Below are positions 8,992 through 17,730 of a stretch of DNA of 58,673 bases, piece by piece (the stretch's first letter is position 1; each line of letters begins with the position of its first letter). The notes under the pieces were generated by a model. The model saw only the letters and a program-made list of their open reading frames with translations, did not search any database and had not been told where the DNA came from. Source of the stretch: JBBRCX01 sp038204465 (GTDB lineage Bacteria > Planctomycetota > Phycisphaerae > Tepidisphaerales > Tepidisphaeraceae); the NCBI GenBank assembly GCA_038204465.1, contig JBBRCX010000015.1, positions 1-58,673 on the forward strand, written 5' to 3'. Both the position numbers and the translations under genes were made by a program.

Positions 8992-9906
8992 ATGTCGTAC
9001 GAAACCCTGATCCCGATCCTGACCGGCATTTCCGTCATAGCCGTTGGCGGCGCGATACTGGCTGCGCGCGTCGCGCGCCGCGCGCCGCTTCAGGCGCGTC
9101 TGCGGGGGCTCGAAAACCGTCCGCCTGAAATGCTGCCGCCCAGCACCGGCGGCCAGAAGCTCGCCGAGATGGTCGGCGGCATCGGCACCGTCGTTTCTTC
9201 CGGGCGCTCCTCGCTCACGCTCAAGGAGCAGTTGACGCAGGCCGGGTATCACAATTCGTCATCCGCAGCCGTCTATGTTGGCGCCAAGGCGATCCTTCTG
9301 GTGACCGGGCTGCTGGCATTTACCACGCTACTGCTGCCGACGAATTTGGCCACCGGGCACAAATCGCTGCTCATCCTGATGGGCGCCATGTTGCTGTTCT
9401 TCATCCCAAACATCGTGGTCGTCAGCCGTCGCGCCAAGCGCCGCGGCGAAGTGCAGCGCCATCTCCCTGATGCCATCGACCTCCTCGAGATCTGCGCCTC
9501 CGCCGGCATGGGACTCGACATGGCATGGAACTCCGTCACCGACGAAGTGCGGAACGTAAGCAACGTGCTGGCCGATGAGATGGCTTTGACCAATCTCGAG
9601 ATTCACCTGGGCGCCACTCGCGCCGAAGCGATGCGACACATGTCGAAGCGCACCGGCGCGGAGGAGCTCTCCTCCCTCGTCGCCGTGCTGGTTCAATCCG
9701 AGCGCTTCGGCACGAGCGTGATTGACGCGCTGCGCACCTTCGCCACGTCCATGCGCGAGCAGCGCAGCATGAAGGCGCAGGAGGCAGCCGAGAAGATGGC
9801 CGTCAAACTCATCTTCCCCATGATCCTGTTCATCTTCCCGGCGGTGGTCATGGTGATGGCCGGGCCGGCCGGAATGGCCTTGTATAAGACGCTCGCCCCG
9901 AAATGA
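8992..9906 (+). CDS. tadC: TadC-like type II secretion F domain protein
   Basis: The second platform protein, 304 residues, ATG 8992 with GAAGAGG upstream. It has an N-terminal helix (LIPILTGISVIAVGGAILAA), a helix pair in the middle (LLVTGLLAFTTLLL, LLILMGAMLLFFIPNIVV), the GspF core (LPDAIDLLEICASAGMGLDMAWN... RTGAEELSSLVAVLVQSERFG) and a final membrane span (LIFPMILFIFPAVVMVMAG). TadB and TadC form the inner-membrane base around CpaF. Confidence 0.9.
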   Translation: MSYETLIPILTGISVIAVGGAILAARVARRAPLQARLRGLENRPPEMLPPSTGGQKLAEMVGGIGTVVSSGRSSLTLKEQLTQAGYHNSSSAAVYVGAKAILLVTGLLAFTTLLLPTNLATGHKSLLILMGAMLLFFIPNIVVVSRRAKRRGEVQRHLPDAIDLLEICASAGMGLDMAWNSVTDEVRNVSNVLADEMALTNLEIHLGATRAEAMRHMSKRTGAEELSSLVAVLVQSERFGTSVIDALRTFATSMREQRSMKAQEAAEKMAVKLIFPMILFIFPAVVMVMAGPAGMALYKTLAPK

Positions 9907-9940
9907 TCCGCCCGTAGAAAGGCGAAGGAGCCGAAAGCTT

Positions 9941-10501
9941 ATGACCGCGTTGAAGATTCTCTCGATCGCTGCGTTGCTTGGCATCCTTGGCGGGTGCGCC
10001 GCAGAGCCCAAAGAGCCCGAGCCAAAAGAGCCTGTTGCGGACGCGGAGCTTGATGTCAGCGCACGGACCGATAAGAGCCTCGTGAACGCGGTACACGACC
10101 AGGCGGTCTACAATGCAATCGTCACCCAGCACACGTTCTTCCCCTACCACTTCATCAGCAACGGCGACGCACTGAATGAGCTGGGCCAGCGCGACTTGGG
10201 GGCGCTGGCGGATTACTACCGGCAGCACCCGGGCGACGTCATCGTCCGCCGCGGCGACGCCACCGATGAGCTTTACGATGCTCGCGTTCGTCATGTGCTG
10301 CAGGGACTGCAGCAGGCCGGCGTTGAGACGGACCGCGTGAAGGTTGCAGACGCGCTTCCCCCGGGTGCTGGAATGCCGGGTGATCGCGTCGTGAAGATCC
10401 TCAACCTCAAGCCGATCAAGGGTTATGACGCAGGCGATGGCTCAATCAACGCGCAGGTAAACGATGAACAGCGCAGCGTGAAAGACCGACCGGCGGAGTA
10501 A
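9941..10501 (+). CDS. Lipoprotein with OmpA-like C-terminal domain in the Tad operon
   Basis: A 186-residue lipoprotein: signal with lipobox ILGGC near residue 20, a short Pro/Glu/Lys linker (KEPEPKEP), then an OmpA-like fold (TFFPYHFISNGDALNELGQR, later VIVRRGDATDELYDARV). A strong AAGGAG precedes ATG 9941. Its position between tadC and tadD suggests it does the job of CpaD/TadG-type OmpA proteins, anchoring the secretin region to peptidoglycan; this role is inferred from context. It is 4 bases from the next gene. Confidence 0.7.
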   Translation: MTALKILSIAALLGILGGCAAEPKEPEPKEPVADAELDVSARTDKSLVNAVHDQAVYNAIVTQHTFFPYHFISNGDALNELGQRDLGALADYYRQHPGDVIVRRGDATDELYDARVRHVLQGLQQAGVETDRVKVADALPPGAGMPGDRVVKILNLKPIKGYDAGDGSINAQVNDEQRSVKDRPAE

Positions 10502-10505
10502 AACC

Positions 10506-11282
10506 ATGCTACAGGCTAAACCAATGGTCGCGCTTCGGCTGATTGCCGGGCTTTCGCTAATGCTGGCGATGACATCCGGCTGCGTCACGCGCACGATGCC
10601 ACGCCAGGTGCCGATAGCATCGAAAGACTTCGAAGCCGAGGCGGAGTTCCAATCCGGCGCCAAGCGTCCTCCGTCCGCAAAAACGCTCTACGCCATGTCG
10701 AAGCTCATGGCGCTGCAGGGAAGAGACTCTGAGGCGGAGTACACCCTTGGCAAGATCGTCAGCGAACACCCTGAGTTCATGCCTGCTTACTGCGACCTGG
10801 CTGAAACCCAGATGCGGCAGCGGCGCATCGACCAGGCGATGAAGACGCTGACCACGGGACTGCGCCTGGCACCCAATGAAGCAATCCTCCTGAACAATCT
10901 GGGCATGTGCCAGATGATCAAGGGCGAATATGACTCTGCCCTCGATGCCTTCACCCGCGCCGCCGCGGTTGTGCCCGATGACGCACGGTATCGCGCGAAC
11001 ATGGCCGTCTCGCTCGGCATGTTGGGCCGCTACAAGGAATCGTTTGCGCTGTACGAGCAGGTGCTCCCTGCCGCCGACGCCCATTACAACCTGGGCGTCC
11101 TGTGTGAAGCGCGCAAAGACAACGCCCGGGCGGCAGAGGAATACCGCCAGGCGAAGAACCTCAAAGCTCTGGAGGCCAGGTCCGGCAACCACTCAGAAGT
11201 AGATGCTCCTTCCGGTGGACCGAAGCAAGGCCACAGCGACGAGCCGGCCGACGCCGGAGAAAAAACGATCCCAAGCAGTTAA
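10506..11282 (+). CDS. tadD: TadD-like TPR lipoprotein
   Basis: A 258-residue outer-membrane lipoprotein, pilotin-like in Tad systems. The signal ends at lipobox MTSGC (about residue 26). TPR repeats run from about residue 58 to 215: SEYTLGKIVSEHPEFMPAYCDLAE-like helices, IDQAMKTLTTGLRLAPNEAIL, YDSALDAFTRAAAVVPDDARY, and a last one ending ARAAEEYRQAKNLK. The tail is polar. GGAGTAAAACC precedes ATG 10506, and only four bases separate it from the preceding lipoprotein gene. Confidence 0.85.
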   Translation: MLQAKPMVALRLIAGLSLMLAMTSGCVTRTMPRQVPIASKDFEAEAEFQSGAKRPPSAKTLYAMSKLMALQGRDSEAEYTLGKIVSEHPEFMPAYCDLAETQMRQRRIDQAMKTLTTGLRLAPNEAILLNNLGMCQMIKGEYDSALDAFTRAAAVVPDDARYRANMAVSLGMLGRYKESFALYEQVLPAADAHYNLGVLCEARKDNARAAEEYRQAKNLKALEARSGNHSEVDAPSGGPKQGHSDEPADAGEKTIPSS

Positions 11283-11323
11283 TCGACCGTCCGTGCGTCC
11301 CCGGACCTCTGGAGGGAAGTGCC

Positions 11324-12589
11324 ATGAAAACCAATCGCAAACGACGCGGAATCGTTACCGTGTGGGTGGCCGTCTTCGGATTGGCCATCTTGCTGATGCT
11401 CGGAATCGCATGCGATACCGCATATGTCTATCTTGTCGGTCATCAGCTTCAAAACACCGCCGACGCCTCGGCACTGGCAGGCACGCTGCAAGTTCGCCGC
11501 GGAACAACCATCTCGCAGAAGGCGGCTGCCGATGCGGCCGCTGCGTGCAAGGCCGGTGGTGTCTTCATCAAGCTCATGCTGAACCCGGGCAACACGGCGG
11601 GCGGCGATGTAGTCGTCGGAAGCTACAACTCGGGAAGCTTCGTGCCCGGCGGCACTCCAGCCAACGCGGTCCAGGTAAGGGCGAAGCGAACCGCCAGCTC
11701 ACAGAATGGCGCCCTCCCCTTAGTTTTTGGTCCGGGCTTCGGCTTCAACGTGTCTGACGTCGAACGCACTGCAACCGCTCAGATCAGCGGCAACATCATG
11801 GAGTCGGCGATTGTCCTGCTGAATCCGAACGGCAGCTGCGTGCTTCAGCTCATCGGCACCGGCGGCAATCCCTATAAAGTAGACACCAAGCCCGATTCCA
11901 GTCACGTCGGCGTGATCCAGATCAACTCCACCAGCTCCAACTCCGTGTGCTGGAACGGCAACGCGCAGATCCGTGCGGGCGATATCTACCTGGGCGGCAA
12001 CCAGACCTCCGCGGTTGGAAGCAATGTTCTGGTCGGTGGAAAGTTCAGGATCAACGCACCGCCTGTGCCCGACCCGCTCGCGTGGCTGCCTCCACCGTCT
12101 AAGCCGCCACTTCAGACCAACAATAAATCCCCCTTAAATCCAGGCTGGTATTCCGGCGGGCTGCCCACCGGAAAGAACATGAAGCTTAATGCCGGCATCT
12201 ACTACATCGACGGCGGCATCACCATGGGTGGAAACGACTTCCTGGATGCCAGCGCCGGCGTCATGCTCTATCTGCACACCGGCAGCATCAACATGGGCGG
12301 CAATTCCGACATCAAGATTCAGCCGATGGCCAGCGGCGCCTACCAGGGCATCAGCATCTACCAGGACCGGGCGAATACCGCCTCCTCTACGCTTAAAGGA
12401 ACCACGAGCTTGAATAACACCGGGACGATCTATATGCCCGGCTCCGCCCTCTCTGTTGACGGCACGCCCAAAAGCGTCGGCCGTCAGATCATCGCCGACA
12501 AGCTCACGGTGCAGGGGGATGCCGCGGTCGTTGTAAAATACGATGGATCGAACAAAGCACAGGACCATAAGGTGTGGCTTGTGAAATAA
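11324..12589 (+). CDS. tadG: TadG-like pilus assembly protein (copy 1)
   Basis: A 421-residue protein with start ATG 11324 after GGAGGGAAG. A basic stretch (MKTNRKRRG) leads into one membrane helix (IVTVWVAVFGLAILLMLGIA) and the TadE/G-like segment YVYLVGHQLQNTADASALAG. The remainder resembles exported Gly/Asn-rich beta domains of planctomycete TadG-related proteins (PGWYSGGLPTGKNMKLNAG, then IYYIDGGITMGGN). No MIDAS motif is seen, so it is not a vWA-type TadG. It has a full paralogue directly downstream at 12679. Confidence 0.78.
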   Translation: MKTNRKRRGIVTVWVAVFGLAILLMLGIACDTAYVYLVGHQLQNTADASALAGTLQVRRGTTISQKAAADAAAACKAGGVFIKLMLNPGNTAGGDVVVGSYNSGSFVPGGTPANAVQVRAKRTASSQNGALPLVFGPGFGFNVSDVERTATAQISGNIMESAIVLLNPNGSCVLQLIGTGGNPYKVDTKPDSSHVGVIQINSTSSNSVCWNGNAQIRAGDIYLGGNQTSAVGSNVLVGGKFRINAPPVPDPLAWLPPPSKPPLQTNNKSPLNPGWYSGGLPTGKNMKLNAGIYYIDGGITMGGNDFLDASAGVMLYLHTGSINMGGNSDIKIQPMASGAYQGISIYQDRANTASSTLKGTTSLNNTGTIYMPGSALSVDGTPKSVGRQIIADKLTVQGDAAVVVKYDGSNKAQDHKVWLVK

Positions 12590-12678
12590 GGACCAGCGAC
12601 GCGCCGCGAGCCCGGGTGACCGCACGGAAACGAACTTCCTCGGTGGGCTTGTCCGCGTTGAGATCTGACGGAGGGAAC

Positions 12679-13980
12679 ATGAGATACGTCCCGCAACGGC
12701 GCGGCATCGTCACCGTTTGGATGGCGGTCGTCGGCCTCGCAATCCTTCTGCTCCTTGCAATCGCATCCGACACTGCCTACGTCTATCTCGCCGGACATCA
12801 GCTTCAAAATGCCGCTGATGCCGCCGCCCTCGCGGGAGTGCGCGAGCTGAAATATAGCACTGCCACGGCGGTGCAGAAGGCTGTTGATATTGCCGCCGCG
12901 AACAAAGCGGGCGGTCTCCCCGTCCAGCTTGCCGCCAATGCTGGGAATTCCGACGGCGGGGATGTGGTCTATGGGCATTACACCCGCGGTGCCACGAACC
13001 CATTTGTCGCAGGGGCCGCTCCGTACAATGCGATGAAGATTAAGGCGCGCCGCACGAGCGACTCACCGGCAGGCGCGTTGAATCTCGTGTTTGGGCCCGG
13101 TTTCGGTTTCGCCACCGCGAATGTCACCCGCGGCGCAATCGCGATGTCTCGCCAGCAGTTCGGCGCGGGAATCATTGCCTTAGACCTCCACCGCCCCAGT
13201 ACGTTCGGCGCCGGCGGCAACCCCACCATCACGATCCGTCACCCCGGTGTCGCCGATGGCGGAATCCAGGTTAATTCTGACGATGCCCGCGCCGCTAACA
13301 TCACCGGCAATACGACCATTAATGCCACCGAAATGCGCGTGATGGGCGGGGTCAAGGTCACCAATAACGCTGGTCTGCCCGACACGATCAGCACCGGAGA
13401 GCCGCCCGTGCCAGACCCGCTCGCGGGCTTGGCTGTCCCACCGTTCGGCACCGAGCAGACCGCGATCAAACTCAACAGTAACAACACCGTCAACGCCGTG
13501 CCCGGCTTCTATCCCGGTGGCATAACCATGAGCAACGGGACGCTCAATTGTGCCCCCGGCATTTACGTCCTCGGCCCGCCGGGACTGAACATAACCGGCG
13601 GTAATCTCAACGCCCAGGGCTGCATGTTCTATCTCGCCAAGGGCAACGGGAACAACTACGCCAGTCTGAAGCTGACCGGCAACGGCACGATCAACATCTC
13701 GCCCCCCACGAGCGGGCCATACGCCGGCATCACCTTCTTTCAGGACCGGACGACGCCCTTCAACAACAACACGACCAGCACCATCATCGGCACATCAACC
13801 ATGAACGTGCAGGGTACGCTGTACTTCCCCACCACGGAATTGAAGATCAGCGGCACGTCCAACAATCTGGCCAACCAGATCATCGCCGATGTCGTCACCA
13901 TCAGCGGCAACGGATCACTCACCGTCAACTACGATGGTCGCAATCCGGTCTCGACCAATGACATTTTCCTTGTGAAGTAG
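12679..13980 (+). CDS. tadG: TadG-like pilus assembly protein (copy 2)
   Basis: A 433-residue paralogue of the preceding gene, sharing RRGIVTVW, the membrane helix, YVYLAGHQLQNAADAAALAG, the VFGPGFGF stretch, EPPVPDPLA and the C-terminal LANQIIADVVTISGN. ATG 12679 has GACGGAGGG upstream; the longer ORF from 12574 overlaps the previous gene and has no ribosome site. It is probably an anchored, mostly extracytoplasmic minor component or adhesin. It is the last gene of the Tad operon; the terminator at 14007 follows. Confidence 0.78.
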   Translation: MRYVPQRRGIVTVWMAVVGLAILLLLAIASDTAYVYLAGHQLQNAADAAALAGVRELKYSTATAVQKAVDIAAANKAGGLPVQLAANAGNSDGGDVVYGHYTRGATNPFVAGAAPYNAMKIKARRTSDSPAGALNLVFGPGFGFATANVTRGAIAMSRQQFGAGIIALDLHRPSTFGAGGNPTITIRHPGVADGGIQVNSDDARAANITGNTTINATEMRVMGGVKVTNNAGLPDTISTGEPPVPDPLAGLAVPPFGTEQTAIKLNSNNTVNAVPGFYPGGITMSNGTLNCAPGIYVLGPPGLNITGGNLNAQGCMFYLAKGNGNNYASLKLTGNGTINISPPTSGPYAGITFFQDRTTPFNNNTTSTIIGTSTMNVQGTLYFPTTELKISGTSNNLANQIIADVVTISGNGSLTVNYDGRNPVSTNDIFLVK

Positions 13981-14006
13981 GCACGCCCATAGCTCTCGTT
14001 CTGATC

Positions 14007-14054
14007 GCCGGCACCTTTGATGGTTCTCGTCCCATCGCGGTGCCGGCACTTTTT
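14007..14054 (+). terminator. Rho-independent terminator of the Tad operon
   Basis: A perfect 9-bp stem, GCCGGCACC (14007-14015) with GGTGCCGGC (14039-14047), is followed by ACTTTTTCTT. It starts 26 bases after the last Tad gene. Confidence 0.85.
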
Positions 14055-14122
14055 CTTCCTCGAATTCGATCGGTCAAAGTACGGCTCGCCGACGGGCGGC
14101 ATCCGGGCTAGACTTGGCTGCG

Positions 14123-15064
14123 ATGGCAAACGCGGTACGCGAGCAATTGCGGGGATACGCGCAGCTCATCGAATCGCGGATGCCCTCGTCACCCCCCTTT
14201 TCTCCCGAGCTGGAAGACGCTGGCACCATCCAAGTCGAGCGCGGCACGATTTACCCGCTGTGCCTTCAAAATCCCGCCGCCCCGATGGACGTCGATCGAG
14301 TCGAGCGGCTCATCGAGCTGGCGTCATCGGAGCGGCTCGCGAGCCTCAGAATCGTCGACTGCGCCGGTCATCAGCGCTCGGCCTACCGAGGCCTGCTGGT
14401 CTACTGCTGGCTGCAGGCTTACCGGCTGGCTTACGAGTCGCTTGCGCGCGCACAATTTGGCCGCTGGGAAGAAGCGCTGCGAACGTGGTCTGACCTGTTG
14501 GAAGCAGAGCTGACGCAGATCGATTGGCCGGCCGGCCCGCTGCCCGCCATCCGGGGAGACGATGCGAGCGAGGCCGCCTGGGCGGCGCTGGCATTGCACG
14601 TCGCCGGCAAGGCATTCATCCGCGACGCATGGATCGATCTTGCTTCCGACACGTTCGGGCGGCTGGCTCGCGCGCAGCAGCCTCAGGGACCGTTCCTGCT
14701 GTCCGGCGCCTCGGACAGTCCCGACGCAGGCGCGTTTCACGAGCTCGTTCTCCTGCACGCCGCCGCGTCTTACGCGGTGCAGGCGGAGGACCGCACGATC
14801 GCGGCCGCCGTGGCGCGGGCGACGGAATATCACCAGCGCGAAACCCAGCCGGACCATGCCACAGCGCAACCCTGGGCGCTGTTCGCTTTCATCTGGAACG
14901 CGCAGACTCGTCCACTGGCCGAACAGATCCTTCACGCATCCGAAGTGCAGCATCCCGAGGCGCAGGATGGAGTCACTTTCATGCTGCTCGCCGACGCCTT
15001 ATATTGCCTGCGTCTGTTCGATTGTCCACCGGAAACCGATGCGTCGCGAGCAAGACATGAATGA
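14123..15064 (+). CDS. Protein of unknown function, helical
   Basis: A 313-residue soluble protein, Ala/Leu/Arg-rich and predicted mainly helical; I do not recognise a family. Start ATG 14123 lies 9 bases after TAGACT, a -10-like hexamer, so the transcript would be nearly leaderless. The middle (AFHELVLLHAAASYAVQAEDRTIAAAVARATEYHQRE) has a glycosidase-like helical-repeat feel but no motif supports that. Its stop overlaps the start of the Trm112-like gene (ATGAATGA), so the two are translationally coupled. Confidence 0.6.
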   Translation: MANAVREQLRGYAQLIESRMPSSPPFSPELEDAGTIQVERGTIYPLCLQNPAAPMDVDRVERLIELASSERLASLRIVDCAGHQRSAYRGLLVYCWLQAYRLAYESLARAQFGRWEEALRTWSDLLEAELTQIDWPAGPLPAIRGDDASEAAWAALALHVAGKAFIRDAWIDLASDTFGRLARAQQPQGPFLLSGASDSPDAGAFHELVLLHAAASYAVQAEDRTIAAAVARATEYHQRETQPDHATAQPWALFAFIWNAQTRPLAEQILHASEVQHPEAQDGVTFMLLADALYCLRLFDCPPETDASRARHE

Positions 15065-15296
15065 CTTACGCGAGAACAATGCAATCGATCCGGACCTGCT
15101 GGATATGCTGCGCTGCCCCCTGACCCGCAGCCGGCTGCGCGCCGAAGGCGACTATCTCATCGCCGAGGTGGGCGGCTTGAGCTACCCCGTGCGCGACGGG
15201 ATCCCAGTCATGCTGATTGAAGAGGCGAAGCTCCCCGCGGGCGTGGCGTCGCTCGCCGAGTTGAAAGCGCAGCTCAAGGAGCAGATCCCGCTGTAG
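15057..15296 (+). CDS. Trm112-like / UPF0434 small protein
   Basis: A 79-residue protein with DPDLLDMLRCPLTRSRL, then GGLSYPVRDGIPVMLIEEA, which is the Trm112p/YcaR fold signature. Bacterial members often have only one or two of the zinc cysteines; here only one Cys is seen. Trm112 proteins stabilise methyltransferases in eukaryotes and archaea; the bacterial role is unclear. The ATG at 15057 overlaps the end of the previous gene by eight bases. Confidence 0.8.
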   Translation: MNDLRENNAIDPDLLDMLRCPLTRSRLRAEGDYLIAEVGGLSYPVRDGIPVMLIEEAKLPAGVASLAELKAQLKEQIPL

Positions 15297-15320
15297 CGTT
15301 CTTTCCCCACTGCCCAAGAC

Positions 15321-15497
15321 GTGTCTGATTCCAGAATCGATTACCGTTCGACAGCCGATGCGCTCACCGACGAGGTGGCGACAGCGCGATCCCTGGGCAC
15401 ATGGGCCATCCTTTGCCTGGTGTGGCTCGTGGGGCTCGGGGTATGGGCGGTCTACCTCGCTGCAATCGCCTTTGGGGTGCTGCGCCTGTTCGCGTGA
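15321..15497 (+). CDS. Small single-span membrane protein
   Basis: A 58-codon ORF from GTG 15321: polar N-terminus (SDSRIDYRSTADALTDEVATA), then one long hydrophobic helix (WAILCLVWLVGLGVWAVYLA) and a short tail ending VLRLFA. It sits 24 bases after the Trm112-like gene on the same strand and just before the convergent Amt gene. No Shine-Dalgarno is visible and the family is unknown; the support is its hydrophobic composition and position. Confidence 0.4.
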   Translation: MSDSRIDYRSTADALTDEVATARSLGTWAILCLVWLVGLGVWAVYLAAIAFGVLRLFA

Positions 15498-15509
15498 TCG
15501 AACCAAGCC

Positions 15510-16721
15510 TCAAGCTTCGCGCAAGTGATAGCTCTTGATGGTCGTCTGCTGAAAATCCGGATACGCGCCGATGTCGTGCTCCGCCAGATCCAGACCGTCG
15601 AATTCATCCGCCTCCGCGGCCCGCAACAGCCCGATTCTCTTCACGAAGCCGAACACGACCACGCTCAGCACCGCGCTCAGCGCGAGGATGGCGGCCACTC
15701 CAAGGATCTGGATCCCCACTCTCCTCATCCTTTCCGCGGCGCTGCCGTAATGAAACAGCGCGGCAGCCATCGTTCCCCACACCCCGCCGACCGTGAGGAT
15801 CGCGATCCCGCCGGTGGGATCATCGACTCTCCCGCGGAGGTCGATCCAGGTCGCGAAAAACGGCACGAGAACGCCGCCAACGGCGCCGATCACGACCGCG
15901 GCAGCGCTCGACACCAGGCCTGCCGCGGCGGTGATGGAGACGAGTCCGCCGAGCAATCCGAAGATTGCCAGGATGATGTCAGCCTTCCCATAGCGCAGGC
16001 GTCCGAAGAGCACCCCCGCAGCGCCCCCGGCAGCGCCGGCCAGGAATGCATTGGTGGCCGCCGGTATCGCGTCCAGCGCCTGCAAGCCGGATGACGCGCC
16101 CGCCACATAGGGGGCCCAGGCCGCGAGGATCAGCGTCGCCCCAACCGCGGCCAGCGGGATGTTGTGTCCCGGAATCATATTGGTAGACCCATCGCGGTTG
16201 TACTTTCCGGTTCGTGGACCGGCGACGAGTGCCGCGGCAGCAGCGCACGCGCCGGCCGCTACGTGCAGCCACGACGCTCCCGCCACGTCGATGAATCCGA
16301 GATTGCGAAGCCAGCCGTAGAAGACCCAGTGCGCCGCAACCGGGATGACCAGGCCGCCAAGCAACAACGAAACAACGCACACCGCGAAGAAACGCGATCG
16401 CTCGGAGAGCGTGCCGGCGACGCTGCCGGTGGCGATCAGCGTCGGCGCCAGGAAAGCGAGCATGCCGTTGCCCGCTCCGGCGTATCCGAAGAGCAGGCGC
16501 GGCTCGACCCCGAACAGCGGCGCATCCACCTTGTAGAGAATCGCCGCTCCCACAGCCCAGAAGGCCAACGTCGCCGCGCAGAAATCGCACAGGCAGCGCA
16601 GCACGGCGGCGGCCGAGTTCTTGGAGCGCACGAGGCCCGTGGCCAGCAGCGCATGGCCCACGCGCAGCAGCAGCGCGGCGAGCCCGAGAAGCGCCAAACC
16701 CAGGATGCTCAGTGGGTCCAT
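15510..16721 (-). CDS. amt: Divergent Amt/Mep/Rh family ammonium transporter
   Basis: A 403-residue membrane protein with about 11 helices. Family marks are GLVRSKN, GFIDVAGAS, the conserved RVDDPTG loop and the C-terminal GLDLAEHDIGAYPDF. The first pore histidine is present (WLHVAAG, His153, matching E. coli AmtB His168). At the place of the second pore histidine (AmtB His318, VHGVCG) the sequence reads ILTVGGVWG, with Leu309 in its place. The first helix also lacks the usual LFYGG. No GlnB/GlnK gene is adjacent. It may be a non-canonical transporter or sensor. Confidence 0.85.
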   Translation of the reverse strand: MDPLSILGLALLGLAALLLRVGHALLATGLVRSKNSAAAVLRCLCDFCAATLAFWAVGAAILYKVDAPLFGVEPRLLFGYAGAGNGMLAFLAPTLIATGSVAGTLSERSRFFAVCVVSLLLGGLVIPVAAHWVFYGWLRNLGFIDVAGASWLHVAAGACAAAAALVAGPRTGKYNRDGSTNMIPGHNIPLAAVGATLILAAWAPYVAGASSGLQALDAIPAATNAFLAGAAGGAAGVLFGRLRYGKADIILAIFGLLGGLVSITAAAGLVSSAAAVVIGAVGGVLVPFFATWIDLRGRVDDPTGGIAILTVGGVWGTMAAALFHYGSAAERMRRVGIQILGVAAILALSAVLSVVVFGFVKRIGLLRAAEADEFDGLDLAEHDIGAYPDFQQTTIKSYHLREA

Positions 16722-16854
16722 CCCTTTGCCTCGGTAGCGCCCGTCTTCCCCGCGCGGCGAGTTGTATCAGAGATGCCGGCGCGGAAACAGCCAAGCCGAT
16801 TGCCGCCCCACCGCGACCGTGTCGCCGCGGCTGCGATGCGGCTACGCTACGTTC

Positions 16855-17625
16855 GTGATTCGCAACCGGCGCGACGACGGCTTCCTGCTCATCACGCAGC
16901 ACGATCACGCGCTGCTGTCGGGGAAACTCGCGATGCACGTGGGGAACACTGAATTTGCCGCGCCCACACCGTACCAGCCAGTCGTCGACGGGATTTCTAT
17001 GCATGATGCCGGATGGCCGTTGCACGACGACCGCCCCACCTTGAATAAAGATGGAAGTCCGCTGAATGTGCTGGAGACGCCCGCCGCCATCGCCACCCGC
17101 GTGTGGTCGGAGTCTGCCGGGCGAGCGGCGGCTCACCATCCGTACTGCGGGCTGCTCGTCAGCCTCCACGTGATGGGGCTCTCCGCTATCGGGCAGGCGC
17201 AAGCCAGCCCCCTCGCCGCCGACCCGAAGCAGGCATTTGAGATCAACAAGTTCCAGCACAAGCAGGTGGAACTGCAGGAGACGTTGCGCAAAGACCTGGG
17301 CCTGCGCACGGACCGCGCGCTGCGGCTGGGCCTCGCACCGCCGGGCACCGATGAAGACGAAGACCTGCTGCGGTTCAATTTTTCCCTGCTCCGCGCGCTG
17401 GACCGCGTTAGTTTGGACATCTGCTCGGGGGCACATCTGTTTACCGTGCTGGACGAGGTCCACGCGCGCCCGGGAGCGGCTCCGGGGTCGCTTCGGGTTG
17501 ATCACCTTGAACCCGGCGTGATGAAGATTGCGCCAGTGGCCGTTCGACCGCCAGGAATTGCGCTACGAACTGCCCTGCCGCCGGCTCAACGCTACGAAAT
17601 TCGCCGCCGAGGCTGCGTTTCGTGA
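16855..17625 (+). CDS. DUF3891 family protein, apparently frameshifted near its 3' end
   Basis: GTG 16855 opens VIRNRRDDGFLLITQHDHALLSG, the N-terminus of the DUF3891 family (function unknown), with the conserved GISMHDAGWP block near residue 48 and HHPYCGLLVSLHVMGL near 100. Up to about 17535 the frame agrees with the family. After that, a different frame reads WPFDRQELRYELPCRRL and ends at 17677, which looks like the authentic C-terminus. An extra G at about 17536 would explain this. TACGCT lies exactly six bases before the start. Confidence 0.7.
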   Translation: MIRNRRDDGFLLITQHDHALLSGKLAMHVGNTEFAAPTPYQPVVDGISMHDAGWPLHDDRPTLNKDGSPLNVLETPAAIATRVWSESAGRAAAHHPYCGLLVSLHVMGLSAIGQAQASPLAADPKQAFEINKFQHKQVELQETLRKDLGLRTDRALRLGLAPPGTDEDEDLLRFNFSLLRALDRVSLDICSGAHLFTVLDEVHARPGAAPGSLRVDHLEPGVMKIAPVAVRPPGIALRTALPPAQRYEIRRRGCVS

Positions 17626-17730
17626 AGCGTATGCCGAAGCGCCGCTCGAGCCGTTTCGCGTCAGAATTGTGACCTGAACTGGATCGACGATGCGTTTCCA
17701 CTTCAACGCTTGCGACGATACGATTCGTGC

